From contig NC_079149.1 in the NCBI RefSeq assembly GCF_945859685.1, forward strand, positions 53,028,991-53,092,990: a DNA stretch of 64,000 bases. The letters run 5' to 3'. The position numbers and the translations under genes are program-made. Numbering within the stretch: position 1 is the stretch's first letter; each line of letters starts with the position of its first letter. Positions 21,515-33,660 of this stretch are shown one piece after another. Source of the stretch: Eupeodes corollae. Its lineage: Eukaryota; Arthropoda; Insecta; Diptera; Syrphidae. The notes under the pieces are model-generated. The model worked only from the letters and a program-made list of their open reading frames with translations, was not told where the DNA came from and searched no databases.

Positions 21515-24500
21515 ATGGAAAAGAAAAAGAATATCAAAGTTTTCGACGGTGAAAAATACAGTGTATGGAAGATAAGAATACGTGCTTTACTCAGTGAACT
21601 CGACGTTATTAAAGTCATAGACTACGAAACTCCGAAAGTTATAAATGATGAGTGGAAAAGGGCTGAGCGTATTGCGAAAGGCACAATCGTGGAGTACTTG
21701 TCCGATTCTTTTTTAAATTTTGCTAAACAAGAGTATACCGCGAAAAACGTTTTTAGAAGTCTTGACAAAGTGTATGAGAGAAAAAGTCTCGCTACTCAAT
21801 TGGCGCTTCGTAAGAAACTTTTAACTTTCAAACTTCAAGGTAGCACCCCCCTCTCGAAACATTTTTTAATGATTGACGAGTTATTTGCCGAGTTGTCAGC
21901 TGCGGGTGCTAAACTACAAGAAGCGGACAAAATTTCTCATCTTTTTATTACACTCCCTTCTTCGTACGATGGTATTGTAACCGCAATTGAAACCTTAGCG
22001 GAAGACAATTTAACACTAGCCTTTGTTAAAACGCGGTTGCTTGACCACGAAGTTAAATTGGCTGCCGAGAATCGTGATACAAGTTTAAAAGTTCTTCACG
22101 TAGAAACTCGAACTTCGACCTTTAAAAATAAACCTAATCTTCAAACTTTAAATTTAATAAAAATTTCAATCACGGTTCGAAACAAAAATATAAACCAAAC
22201 AAAAAAACAAATAACAATAACATAAAGTGTTACCACTGTGGTAGAAAAGGACACACAATAAACGACTGCTTTTATTATAAAAGGGGAAACTTAAACAAAA
22301 ATAATAATTACAACAAAAAAATCGTCCAGACAGCTCAGTCTAATGAGCCTTCGACTGCAAATAATGAATCTTCAAGTTTCGCATTTATGGCTGGTGTCAA
22401 TATCTTGACATTTGTCATTCCTCTTGGACTCTGGAGCATCAGACCATATAATAAACAAGGAGGAATACACTAAAGAGTTCGTGGATTTGAAGCCGCCAAT
22501 CAAAATATATATTGCCAAAAATGGTGCATACATATCTGCCACTAAGAAAGGCAATCTCAGTGTTACTAGCAATATTGGTGTAGAGGGTATAATTGAGGAC
22601 GTGCTTTACTGCCCTGATGTCCCATACAATTTGCTGTCTGTGCGAAAAATGCAACAAGCTGGAATGACAACTATCTTCAATGAACACGGAGTAACAATAA
22701 ATAAAGGTGGTAAAATGATTATTGAGGGTAAGAGTTTTAATAATTTATTTAGCATTGATTTTCAAATAAATGATAAAAAAGCATTTAGTACACAAAAGGG
22801 AAATTATCAATTGTGGCATCAGCGTTTGGGCCATATAGGAAAATCTAAATTTATTGAAATGATAAAAAAAGCATGGTAAATGATATAAATCAGATTGAGA
22901 ATATATCTCCAAATGACAGTCTATGTGAAGCATGCATAAATGGTAAACAAAGTAGATTACCCTTTGAAAATAAAAAAAATAAAAATTATATTCAAAGACC
23001 TTTGTTTATTGTACATTCAGATGTATGTGGCCCAATAAATTCTGCAACAATTGATAATAAAAATTATTTTGTATTGTTTTTGGATGAAAATACACATTAC
23101 TGTGTAACTTATTTAATATCCTATAAGTCAGATGTGTTTTCCGTTTTTAAAGATTTTGTAGCAAAAAGTGAAGCACATTTTAATCTGAATGTTTCAAATC
23201 TTTATTGTGATAATGGGGGCGAATATTTATCTCATGAAATGAAAGAATACTGTGTAGAAAAAGGCATTAGCTATCATTTAACGGTTCCACGAACCCCTCA
23301 ATTAAATGGTGTATCAGAGAGAATGGTTAGAACAAAAACTGAAAAGGATCGTTCCATGTTGCATGGTGCTAGTTTGCCAGCTTTACTATGGGGTGAGGCA
23401 GTCTTAACTGCAACTTATTAAATAAATCTGTCTCCAACAAAAGCCTTAAAACAAGACAAAACACCATGTGAATTGTGGCATAGTAGAAAGCCTCAAATCA
23501 AATATCTTAAAGTTTTTGGTGCTACAGTCTATGTGCATAATAAAACCAGAACTACTAAATTTGAAGAGAAGTCTTGGAAAGCCATTTTGGTTGGATATGG
23601 GCCAAATGGTTACAAAGTTTTAAATGTGGATACTGAAAAGTTCGTAATGGTAAGAGATGTAATTGTCGATGAGACAGATTTCTTAGAATCTAGACCTGTA
23701 CTTAAAATCAAAGCAATTAACTTTGAAAACTCCAATAAGAAAACTGATGCATCTGTCTTAAAATTATTTGAGTCAAAATCAGTAGAGTCTATTGAAAATG
23801 AAAACAAACTAGAAATGCCAAAATACACAGAAGAGGTAATCCCTCATAAAATACACAAATTAGATAATGAATTAATTAATAAATCTAATGATTTTTTGAA
23901 ATCTGAGTGTTTACTTGATGGTAGTCCCTCAAAAATAGAAACTACTATTGATTTCAGAAAAAGTGATAGAACCAAAAAGCGGCCTATTTTGTATGATGAT
24001 TATATATTGAGTGCTCAATCTATAGTATGTACGATTCCTACTTCCTATAGTGATATTCAAAATATGGAAGACAGATCCAAATGGGATGATGCTATTAAAG
24101 AAGAGCTTAATTCTCTTCTAGTTAGCAATGCATGGACCCTAGTATCTAAGCCTGAAAATAAAAACATTATTGATTGTAAGTGGGTATTTACAATTAAAAA
24201 TGATGAAAACGGATTTCCTTTAAAATACAAAGCCCGTCTTGTTGCCCGCGGTTTTAATCAAGAATATTTACTAGATTATAACGAAACATTCGCACCTGTT
24301 GCAAGAATTTCAAGCCTTAGATTTATTCTAGCATTTTCAAATCAGTTTAACTTACTGGTACATCATATGGATGTAAAGACAGCATTCCTCAATGGTATTT
24401 TAAAAGAGGAAATATATATGAAAGTTCCTGAGGGAGTCGCAAGCACAAGTAATCAAGTGTGTAGGTTAAATAAATCATTATATGGTTTAAAACAATCAGC

Positions 24501-25551
24501 AAGGTGTTGGTTTCAAATGTTTGAAGAAGCTCTAAAAGAAAAAGGTTTAAAAAATTCGTTAGTAGATCGATGTATATACATTCTAGACAGGGGACATTTT
24601 TCAAAAAATATATATGTAGTACTATATGTAGATGACCTTGTGATTGTGACAGCCAATATTGAAACAATGGAAAGTTTTAAAAAGTATTTGATGCATAAAT
24701 TTCAAATGGTCGATTTGAAAGAAATTAAACTTTTTTTGGGAATTAGAATTCGAAGAAATAAGGAAATTTTAACACTAGACCAAAGTTCATACATAAAAAC
24801 AGTTTTAAATAAATAAGTACTCCACTCGAAAATAGGTTAGATTATAAAGCTCTAAATTTAGAAGAATCTTATGATGCTCCTTGTAGAAATCTTGTTTTAT
24901 ATTTGATGTATATAATGATATGCACACGACCTGACCTAAGTACAGCTGTTAATATATTAAGTAGATATTTATATAAAAATAATAAAGAGCTTTGGCAATG
25001 CTTGAAAAGGGTATTACGGTATCTGAAAGGATCTATAGATTTGAAATTAACCTATACCCAATGTAGTTATACTGACATTTTGAGGGGTTATGTGGATTCT
25101 GATTGGGGAGGAAATGATGAAAGAGATAGAAAAAGTACAACTGGTTACCTTTTTAAATTGTTTGAACAATGTACAATATGCTGGAGTACGAAACGACAGC
25201 TATCCGTAGCAGCCTCCTCAACAGAGGCTGAATATATGGCTCTATTTGAAGCTGTAAGAGAGGCTCTATGGTTGAGGTCATTGGCAACTAGCGTTCAAAT
25301 TATTTTATTAAAACCTATAGTTATTTATGAAGACAATAATGGCTGTATAAGTATTGCAAATAATCCTACTAATCATAAGAGATCTAAACATATCGATATT
25401 AAATACCATTTTTCAAGAGAACAAATTGAAAAAAAAAATAATTAAATTATGTTACATTCCTACAGGTGATCAGTTAGCTGATATTCTGACCAAGCCGTTG
25501 CCAGCAGTCAAATTTGTGGAGCTGAGAAATGGAATGGGGTTAAATAACTGA
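21515..25551 (+). pseudogene. copia-like gag-pol, disrupted
   Basis: Starts at ATG 21515. Gag (about 21515-22200) opens with a UBN2-like region; a CCHC zinc knuckle (CYHCGRKGH, about 22231) lies in a shifted frame. Protease has LLDSGASDHI (about 22418). The GAG-pre-integrase HHCC region is LWHQRLGHIG to CEAC (22813-22936). The integrase core includes HSDVCGP, YCDNGGEY and LNGVSERM (23006-23330). The reverse transcriptase has KYKARLVARGFNQ, HHMDVKTAFLNG and LYVDDLVIV (24220-24650), and RNase H has DSDWGGNDERDRKSTTGY and STEAEYMAL (25090-25260). Breaks: frame changes near 22150, 22400, 22865 (A run), 24815 and 25435 (A run), and an in-frame TAA at 23419. It is defective as read. Confidence 0.93.
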
Positions 25552-26009
25552 AAAATGATAACATTGATAAAAACTTTTAATATACAATTATTAAAATCTG
25601 GTAAGGTTTTTCTGGGTTTTTCCCTTACCCTTTGCAACAAATGTTGGATTTATTTTTGTCAAATCTCCCAGAAAAACAAAGAACATTAAATGAAACTTAT
25701 TAAAACTGTAAACTTTAATGAAAATGAAACATACCTTTAAATTCTTAATTAAAATATATAGTTTTTGAAATGAAATAGTTAATTTTAATTAATTTTGTAT
25801 AAGTACCTAAGTTTGAATGAAGAAAAACGTTTTTTTTTGAGTATAAGTTGAAATTGAAGAATTGATAAAAAAAAACTGATATGTATAAATATTTTTCAAT
25901 TCATAATTAAGAAGTATCGTACAATTTTTTGTAAATTCATGTTAAGTAAATTTATGAATTTTAACTTGATTTTAAATAACTATTAAACAAATCAAATAAG
26001 TTAGTTTTT

Positions 26010-26018
26010 GAGGGGGGC
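26010..26018 (+). promoter_or_regulatory. Polypurine tract of copia-like element
   Basis: GAGGGGGGC directly precedes the 3' LTR start TGTTG at 26019, the expected place for plus-strand priming. Confidence 0.8.
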
Positions 26019-26195
26019 TGTTGAATTGTAGCTGAATTCAGCCACCTCAATATCTTTTAAGTTATTGCTGAACACAACCTTTTCTACTGTATTCAAAAAC
26101 CAACTGTGTAGTTAGTCTGTTTCGTTTTTAAAAGGAATAAAGTTGTGAAGTGTTTCTTTGTTAAAATTGTTTGTTTTATTTAAATCAATCCAATA

Positions 26196-28265
26196 CTGAT
26201 AAGGACCTATCAGGTTGTTGACGATGAGCTTTAGACGTTCACATATTACGGCAGAGAAGATTTCATAGGCGATGTAAAGTAGACTTATTCCTCTATAGTT
26301 GGTGCCGTTAAGAGGGTCTCCTTTTTTCAGGATCGGGCAAACAATACTGAGGTTCCATTCATCGGGCATGCTTTCTTCCGACCATATCTTACAGATAAAT
26401 TGGTGCATGCTCCTAACCAACTTATCTCCAGCTGCTTTAAAGAGCTCAGCATTCAAGCCATCCGCTCCAGCGGCTTTATTAGACTTAAACTTAGATATGG
26501 CAATCTTTACTTCGTCTAAGTCGGGAGGACGGGATTGTTGGCTTTCGTCGTCTATATTGAATGGATCATCCTGCCTGACAGCGGAATTCAGTTCTTCGAC
26601 GCCGTTATACAGTCTGCTGAAGTGGTCCTTCCATATCCTCAGCATTGACTGCGGTTCAACTATGATGTTTCCACTTTCGTCTTTGCAGCCTTCGGTTCTA
26701 GGTTTATGTACCCTGTGAATTTCGTTTCATCTGTTCATAAAACTTTCGAACCTCATTCCTGCTTTTATACCTCTCAACATCTTCGACCGCACGCTTCTCA
26801 TGCCCTCTCTTTTTCCTTCTGAGAAGTCGGCGTTCCTCTCGCCTCTTCTGCTCATAGAGCTCACGAGCAGCTCTCGTCCTTTTATGCAGCGCCACTTTGC
26901 GTGCCTGTTGTTTGGCTGCATTTGCCTGCCGACATTCCTCATCAAACCAGGGGTTCCTTGTTGGTCGATGTTTGAAACCCAGCACATCAGAGGCGGCTTC
27001 TCTGATTGCATCTTGGCAATGTTGCCACTGGTTTTCGATACATTGTGTTGGCGGCAGAGAACTTCGAGAGAGGTTACTTGTAACTCGGTCGGAAAAGGAT
27101 TTGGCGATCTCTGGCGATTGTAGCCGTTCGACGTTGTACCTTCTTCCAGCACATCCCTGTTTTGCCATGGGTCTGGAAATCCGAAGTGCTACCTTGGCTA
27201 CAACGAGGTAGTGGTCCGAGTCGATGTTAGCTCCTCGGAAAGTTCGTACATCCATAATGCTGGAAGCGTGTCTGGCGTCGATCGCAATATGGTCAATCTG
27301 GTTGACGGTAGATTGATCTGGAGAGGTCCAAGTTCCTTTGTGGATGTTGAGGTGTGGAAAAACGCGTACTGGCTAACATGACGTTTCGCCCCGCAGCAAA
27401 ATCTATGAGCCTGAATCCATTGTCGGAAGTGTTGTCGTGCAGGCTGTTCTTCACGATTATTCCACCAAAGATGTCTTCCATTCCTAGCTTGGCATTAAAA
27501 TCGCCCAGGACTATTTTAATATCGTAGCTAGGGCACTGCTCATATGTTTTGTCTAGGAGCTCGAAGAACATATCTTTGGTGTTGTCGTCATTCTCTTCTG
27601 GGGGGGCGTGCGTGCATATCAGGCTAATGTTGCCGAATTTAGCCTTGATGCGTATGGTCATGAGGCGCTCATTGATGCACCTATAGCTCAAGACTTCTTG
27701 ACTAAGTATGGCTCCAATGACGAAGCCGCATCTAAATAAGCGCTGTTGGTTTTCGTGGTAGCAGTCACCATAATAAATATCGCAGTTTTTCATCCTCTTT
27801 TTGCCCGGCCCATCCCATCGTATTTCCTGGATGGCGGTGATATCTGCTTTATATCGTTCTAGGGCCTCCGCTAATTCTTCGGCCACACGTAGTCTGTTAA
27901 GGGACCTAACATTCCACGTGCATATCTGAAGTTCGTTGTCCTTTCTTCGTTTGCGTTGGTTTTCAACAGTAAATCCGTACGTATCCGAGGCTTATTGGTG
28001 CTTCGCAACTATGAAAGCTTTTGCGTGGCCAGAAAGTCACCCCGATGCGACGCACAACTCCCAACCTGGAGGGCCAGATCTTAAGTATAACTACAAGGAT
28101 GGGGAGCCGGATAAAACCACTTCTTACAGGCCAGGGCTCCGAATAAGTCGAAGAAGCCCTATAAGGTGTTCACTAAGTAGTTCAACCTTACTGGAACTGT
28201 AGACGCCACCGTTGATTCCATCTCGGGAATTCATCCGCTGCCGTCTGGATAAGGAGAGGTGCCTT
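26196..28265 (-). mobile_element. RTE-like LINE, 5' segment with endonuclease and start of reverse transcriptase
   Basis: From right to left: a 5' region (28265-27950), an apurinic-endonuclease-like domain starting near 27930 (ICTWNVRSLNRLRVAEELAE, ITAIQEIRWDG, ICTHAPPEEN, IVLGDFNAKLG), the SDHYLVVAKV motif near 27210, a basic linker (PWFDEECRQANAAKQQARK), then the polymerase beginning (KFKSNKAAGADGLNAELFK, PILKKGDPLNGTNYRGISLL, IGPYQ) at about 26600-26200. A frameshift near 27350 splits the endonuclease. The domain order is that of RTE/BovB-like elements; the 3' half is at 14785-15972. Confidence 0.88.
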
Positions 28266-29068
28266 AGTGGAAACAAGTATTTTTAGTATCGAATTTAATC
28301 AGAATTAATATGGTTTTCGATAAGTTTTTTTTTACAACAACCGCGGACACTATCAGCGATTAAGCAGTTTTTTACTAAATTCGCATTTGTCATAACGTTA
28401 ACGTATTTAAGTTACATCTATAAGAAGAATATATGTGACCCGCGTTTTACACTAATAGGAGGATTTAACTGTAAAGTAAATTAAGTGCTGGGTAACTACT
28501 CATAACTTTAATTTTACAATGCAAAAATAAGACCCTAAAAACAAAAATCGTTGACTTAGTTTATTTCTTTTCTTGAATGTATATTTTTCAATTTCGAATT
28601 TGAAATGTGCTTGGAAACTTAACCTTAACCTAATTTTAATAGAAAAAAAAACAAACCTAGAACGCATACAAAATTTAAATTGTACTAGAACAGTTTGTTT
28701 TTCGCGCCTTATGCAATCAGCTGTATTGTTTTGTTTGAGTTTTTTAAACTTTAAATGTAAAATTTTGTTTTTTGTTTACGTTTGCGGTTTTTTTAATTTT
28801 GATGTATATATTGCAAAAAATTCAACTATAAATTTTGTTTCATTGTTTTAATTGATTTATGTTATTTTATTATTCGTATTATTTAAAAATCCTCCTCTTT
28901 GAAACAAAACTTCCTACTCCAATCTTCGGCCATAACGTTTGATTTTGTAAGCATTAAGAACCCTGATGTTGGCGATAAGATACTTGCACTGAAAAAGAAA
29001 TTCTTCTCATCCTTTTCAAAGTGCTTACAAATTCAAGTTTACTCATTTCAATCTTAGTTAAATTTGCA
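28266..29068. other. Intergenic region upstream of MMS22L
   Basis: AT-rich, and expected to contain the MMS22L promoter. No convincing core promoter motif or other gene was seen. Confidence 0.4.
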
Positions 29069-32000
29069 ATGGATTTTGATTTATTTGAAGTAGAAGATGA
29101 TGATATATTTTCTTCCCTCTGCATTGCTCCAACACGTAAGACACCTATTTTTTAGCTCGTGCATCGTCACTTTATACAAATTGTATGTATTTGTAGAAGA
29201 ACCGAACCTGGCCAACAATCCTATTCCGGAGTTTAATTGTAGCGGTGAGGATACGACTAATGGACAGTTCTCGAGTGATTCCTTTATTAAAAATTTATTT
29301 GCATTGAATCAAAAAAATCCTGCAATCGATGAAATTTCCCTGACTTCCTATGGCTTTACATATTTATCAATACAAACGACCTTAGTAATGGACCATGTAG
29401 CTGAACATGTAAGGTAAACAACAGTTCTGTCCTCTTCAAATGCAATTTGGGTTCAAAATTTATGTTTTCCATTTGAAGAATGTCAATTCAACATTTAATG
29501 GCAAGCCTCAAGAATCCCATTGAAACGGATGATGGTCTATCGTATTATCAAAGGAGGCGCCAAGTTACCTTGTTCTACCATTTAATCCTTGCCAGGAGTT
29601 CAGAAATGAGTTGGTCAAATTTGGTACAGCATTTATATAACTTAAGGCTCTTGCTCAATCGGATAACAAATAGAGAAGTCTTGAAAATGATTTACATTGC
29701 TAGCAGTTGTAAAGGAAATGAGGTAATTATAAGACGTTTTCTGAACTATAATACCTAATTGTTAATTATATATATTTCAAAAGACTAACACCCCAGCTTA
29801 CCATTTTCTCCATGGATGTCTTGAATGGAGACTGTTGGATCTTTTTATTTTACAAAAATCTCCCATGCAAATAGCGTCAGCGTTTGATGGTAATTCAAAT
29901 GGAGAGGTTTGTAGTTTCATCCAAAATAATATAAGGGACGAATATGTAAAAAAAAATGTATTTACTTTCAGAGTTCGACCATGTCATCGTTTCAAACCCA
30001 ATTGGAAAGAGTTCTAGATGATCTTATAACCTTGTCTATATTTTTGTTTAAAAAGGTAACCTCATAATTTTTCTATAACTCATCTAAAACAGCATTTTAC
30101 CGTTATTTTCCTTTGATCATTTCAGAAAAAAACTACAGAATTAATGTTTTCATCACCATTTCCTTGCACTTGTATCAAAGAATGTTGGTTGGTTTTACAG
30201 ATATCAATTGAAAAATGGCAAATTGAACCCTTCTGGAAGATTTTTAACCGAGCTTTGGAGAAAATTAAAAACAATTCAGGTAGGTTCAATATCTTTGATA
30301 GTCAGCATATATATTAATTCAATTATATAAACAAAAAATAAAACAAATTTTTGCCTAAAGATACTTTTGGTTTAGCGGTACAAAATGTTGCTGAGTTTTC
30401 AATTTGGATGATAAAAGCTCTATTGAGGCTACAGGGCTATCGTTCGAATGGTGTTTTTGAGGGTCCACACTATCCAAGGGTCACAGAAAACTATGAAGAA
30501 CTTGAGAGTATAGTACAATCATTTTTCAACTCAAATCCAAATGAAGAACAAACTCGGATATTTATTTGTATATTAATGCCTGTAATTTTAGAATGGTTAG
30601 AATTTAACACGGTTTTAGACAGCAAGTTGTATATTAATCAGATTTTATTTAAATTTAAGGTGGAAGCCAAAAGTAAACATTCCAATGATATTATGGGAAC
30701 ATTTTCATAAGAAACTCAATTCGTCATTTTTTATTTCTGGATCGGCACCATCAGATTTGGCTGTCTCAAGGTATATTTTATTGACAATTTAGTAAATTCA
30801 TAAATAAAACAGTAGTATCAGTGGCGTTATGGTAAGTGCGTTGAATGTAATGCCAGAGGTCTTTGGTTTAATTCCTGCCTGCAAGGAATTGACAAATCCT
30901 CCAAAAGTAATTCTTGCCATAAAAAAAGTCTTTCTTACTAGCCGTAAGGATTCGACTTAAAACTGTTGGTTAAATAATAAAAAATGTCTTAGTTTCAAAT
31001 CCACAATTAACTACTTTTTTGTTTTCTAATTTTAATGAAAGATTATATCGTAATTTGTTATCAATTTAAAACTAATTTTGTTTAGCATTTCTGGAAAAGG
31101 ATATCTCGACAAAACTCGTTCTCTCCTAAGCCAATGTGTCCCTGATGCGAATCTTTCTAGTTTTTCTCTTTTCACAATTATACTTGGCAAGACTATCGAA
31201 AGTTTAAACCAAAGCGAACAATTGAATCAAACTCAAAAACTCCTTGGTAGAATTTATTCAAAATTCAGCTTGGCTAAGTTCTTGGCACTGAACGAAACTG
31301 GAATTCATCATTTGATTGAGTTGTTTTTGTCTCTGGCTTTGAGTGGTGATTTTAATGATATCGTATGTACCCTCTACATGTTGACATATTATTTTTGTTT
31401 ATAATAAGTCTTAAATTCTAGGCACCCAAACTACGTGAAAAACTGTTATCGATTTCGTTGGATAAAGTAGTGGTAAACCGGCAAATAGCAGTTGTTAAAG
31501 GACATGTTGCATTACTAATACTCTTCTCCGAAAAACAATGCAACATTTCCGATTATGCTACAAAACTGATACAACAGTTGGGAAGAATAAGAAACGATGT
31601 GGCAGTATCGAAGATAATCGCCGATGGACTTTTGGATATATTTAAAAATGCAGAAGATTTCGATAAGGGCGAACAAGTTTTAATTGGTAAGATAAATCTT
31701 AAAGACTATCTTTGTTGTTTATAAATATAAATTGGTTTGTTTATAAGATTCTTGGATTCCGAATTTCTTAAATACGTGTACCCCAGCCGAACAAGAACGT
31801 TCTCTTGAAGCTCTGCATTTGATTTTTGAGAAAATTAATAAAAATTCACTTCTTATTTCTGGACGCGACCAGCTTGGCAATGTTCAATCTCTAATCAAGT
31901 CTTTGAATATTCACATCTTGCCCTATGTAAAACAACATTTTATGATTAGTTTTTCAACATGGATACCAAGATTAGCGGCAGACTTTTGCATAATGACAAC

Positions 32001-33660
32001 ATCCAATGAGCAAGTTGGCTTCCAAAAAAATTACAAATTCTTTATCGATGCCGTGACTTCTAATCGACAGTGAGTTCAATTTAAAAAAGTCAAAACTGTT
32101 TGGATTTCCTATTTTTATTATTTTTGTTAGAGCGGTTCCTAAGTTTCTTCTGACGATCTTAGGATCAGAAAAATCAAGTCTTGTGGACACTACAACAATC
32201 ATTCAAGTTTGGTTAAGAAGTCTGATTCAACTTTCAGCTAATAATGAGGTAAAATTATTTGTTTTTCAAAGAAATTTGTAAATTTTCTCATGGTTTAATT
32301 TTCAAGGACGTAGTAAACCTTACCAGGATTGTGTCTGGCTTTGAGGAATTTCATTACGTAACTGAAATTACAGACGGAGAGGCACTGAGGTCGAAGGAAC
32401 CGCTTTGTGTATTTGTTTCAGCTGTAGGAAAGTCCTTCGATTCATGTACAGATCCACAACGGAAACGAGCTATAAGCGACAAGTTTAACTCCTATTTGAG
32501 TTCATTTGAAAAATGGGTTCCAGATAAGAATGAAAAGTCTGAGGTGATGTTTAGATTTTACAGTTTTATTGCGATTGTTGTATACAATTGCGCTAATATT
32601 GTCTACGCACGGGTAAGTAGATCGAACTTTATTAACATGGACACATAAAAATCGTTTGTATTTTCAGTCAAAAATATCGTGTTTCTTCCATGTGGCCATA
32701 ACACGTTTCATCCTCCCAACAACAATTCAAATGGGAAAGCCACCGGAAGGTAAACTGGATCATGTTATCCATAAAGTATGGCCAGTTGTTGTTCAGGGTA
32801 TTGGAAGGTTAAACTTCCGCAGTGATCCATACGTTACCAAGACTCTTAACGATCTAGTGGCTAAATGGACCCCACACTTTAAAATCGTATGTCTGTCGTT
32901 TTACTTGTTAATTATTATTATATTTTACCTATTCTATTAGTCGACCAACTCCAAAATAGTCGCACGTCCATTTGTGGCTTGTTTGAATGGTGAAAACGAT
33001 AATTTATCACTTTTTATATTCGAGAAGCTGACGTCATTGTTTTTGGTCGCACAACGGAGACAAGCAGATCCTAATGCTTGTTTGGTAATAACAATTTTTC
33101 AAGAAGTTGTTGAAGCGGTCGAAAGTGATGAGAACAAAATGCTTGTAGTTTTGAAAGCCAGTTGCCTAACTGTTCTTGAGCATGTGATGATGGTGGATGA
33201 GATTATACCAAGTCATGGATTGATATTGGATCTCCTGAGAAAGATTGTCAAGAGTAGTTCTTTTGAGAAGTCGATTTCCATTAGGTTAGTTTGTAAAGAT
33301 AATTTTCTTTTCGTTATACTTAGGAAAAACTGTGCTTTTTTTCCTTGTTAGATCACTTATCGCTGAACATCTGAGAATAATTGCCAAGCGGCATCTAGCT
33401 TACTACACGTTCTTCTATTTTGAACTATTAATGAAAATTGTTAATATTTGCTGCCCTCTAGTTGAGGATATAATGGACTATTTACTTAAAGAAATTTCAA
33501 TTGTAGAAGCAAAACGAGGTGGTGGTGAGGATAATCGAATAAGGTAAGAAAAAGTACATAACCAATATTTTATTTTTTACTTATTGCTTTGATTATTATT
33601 TATTGAAGAACTTGTGTTGAAAAACTCAAAGGAGCAATTATGGCTGCAAGCAGAAGATGA
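29069..33660 (+). CDS. MMS22L: MMS22L homologue, replication-fork repair scaffold
   Basis: MMS22L pairs with TONSL to load RAD51 at stalled forks. Sixteen exons were traced: 29069-29135, 29197-29413, 29479-29722, 29784-29906, 29972-30055, 30126-30279, 30361-30770, 31086-31362, 31422-31686, 31748-32069, 32131-32248, 32307-32612, 32668-32886, 32941-33284, 33352-33543, 33609-33660, about 1130 residues. Blocks shared with the vertebrate protein include LHGCLEWRLLDL, CTCIKECWLVL, ILWEHFHKKLNSSF, GRIYSKFSLAKF and VKGHVALLILFSEK, plus the C-terminal HEAT-like region with AEHLRIIAKRHLAYY. Total exon length is one base more than a multiple of three. The break is in exon 7 at the AAAA run 30669-30672, after which the homologous frame resumes. 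It may be a sequencing error or a real mutation. A SINE lies in intron 7. Confidence 0.88.
30818..30972 (+). mobile_element. tRNA-derived SINE in MMS22L intron 7
   Basis: A-box-like TGGTAAGTGCG and a diverged B box GTTTAATTC are followed by the same body (GGAATTGACAAATCCTCC, AAGTAATTCTTGCCAT) found at 14565-14768. It lies in sense orientation in the intron between 30770 and 31086. Confidence 0.65.

Larger units (their letters stand above)
15973..26195 (+). mobile_element. copia-like (Ty1/copia) LTR retrotransposon, interrupted
   Basis: A 177-bp LTR (TGTTGAATTG...AATCCAATA) occurs at the right end (26019-26195). At the left it is split into 15973-16132 plus 21066-21082 by the TIR element. The target duplication CTGAT is perfect (15968-15972 and 26196-26200). 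A copia-type primer-binding site follows the 5' LTR and a GA-rich polypurine tract precedes the 3' LTR. The LTRs differ at one position (21069), so the insertion is young, although the coding region is broken. It inserted into the RTE-like LINE. Confidence 0.95.

Noticed and set aside
28573..28851. 92-codon plus-strand open frame upstream of MMS22L
   Set aside because: Phe/Leu/Asn/Lys-rich translation typical of AT-rich non-coding DNA.
29797..29906. Alternative MMS22L exon 4 start at the CCCCAG acceptor (29797)
   Set aside because: It would put exon 4 out of frame and hit a stop; the AAAAG acceptor at 29783 keeps the conserved HGCLEWRLLDL frame.
30653..30712. A short intron in MMS22L exon 7 as an explanation of the frame change
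   Set aside because: The would-be intron encodes ILWEHFHKK, which is conserved with vertebrate MMS22L, so a one-base indel is the better reading.
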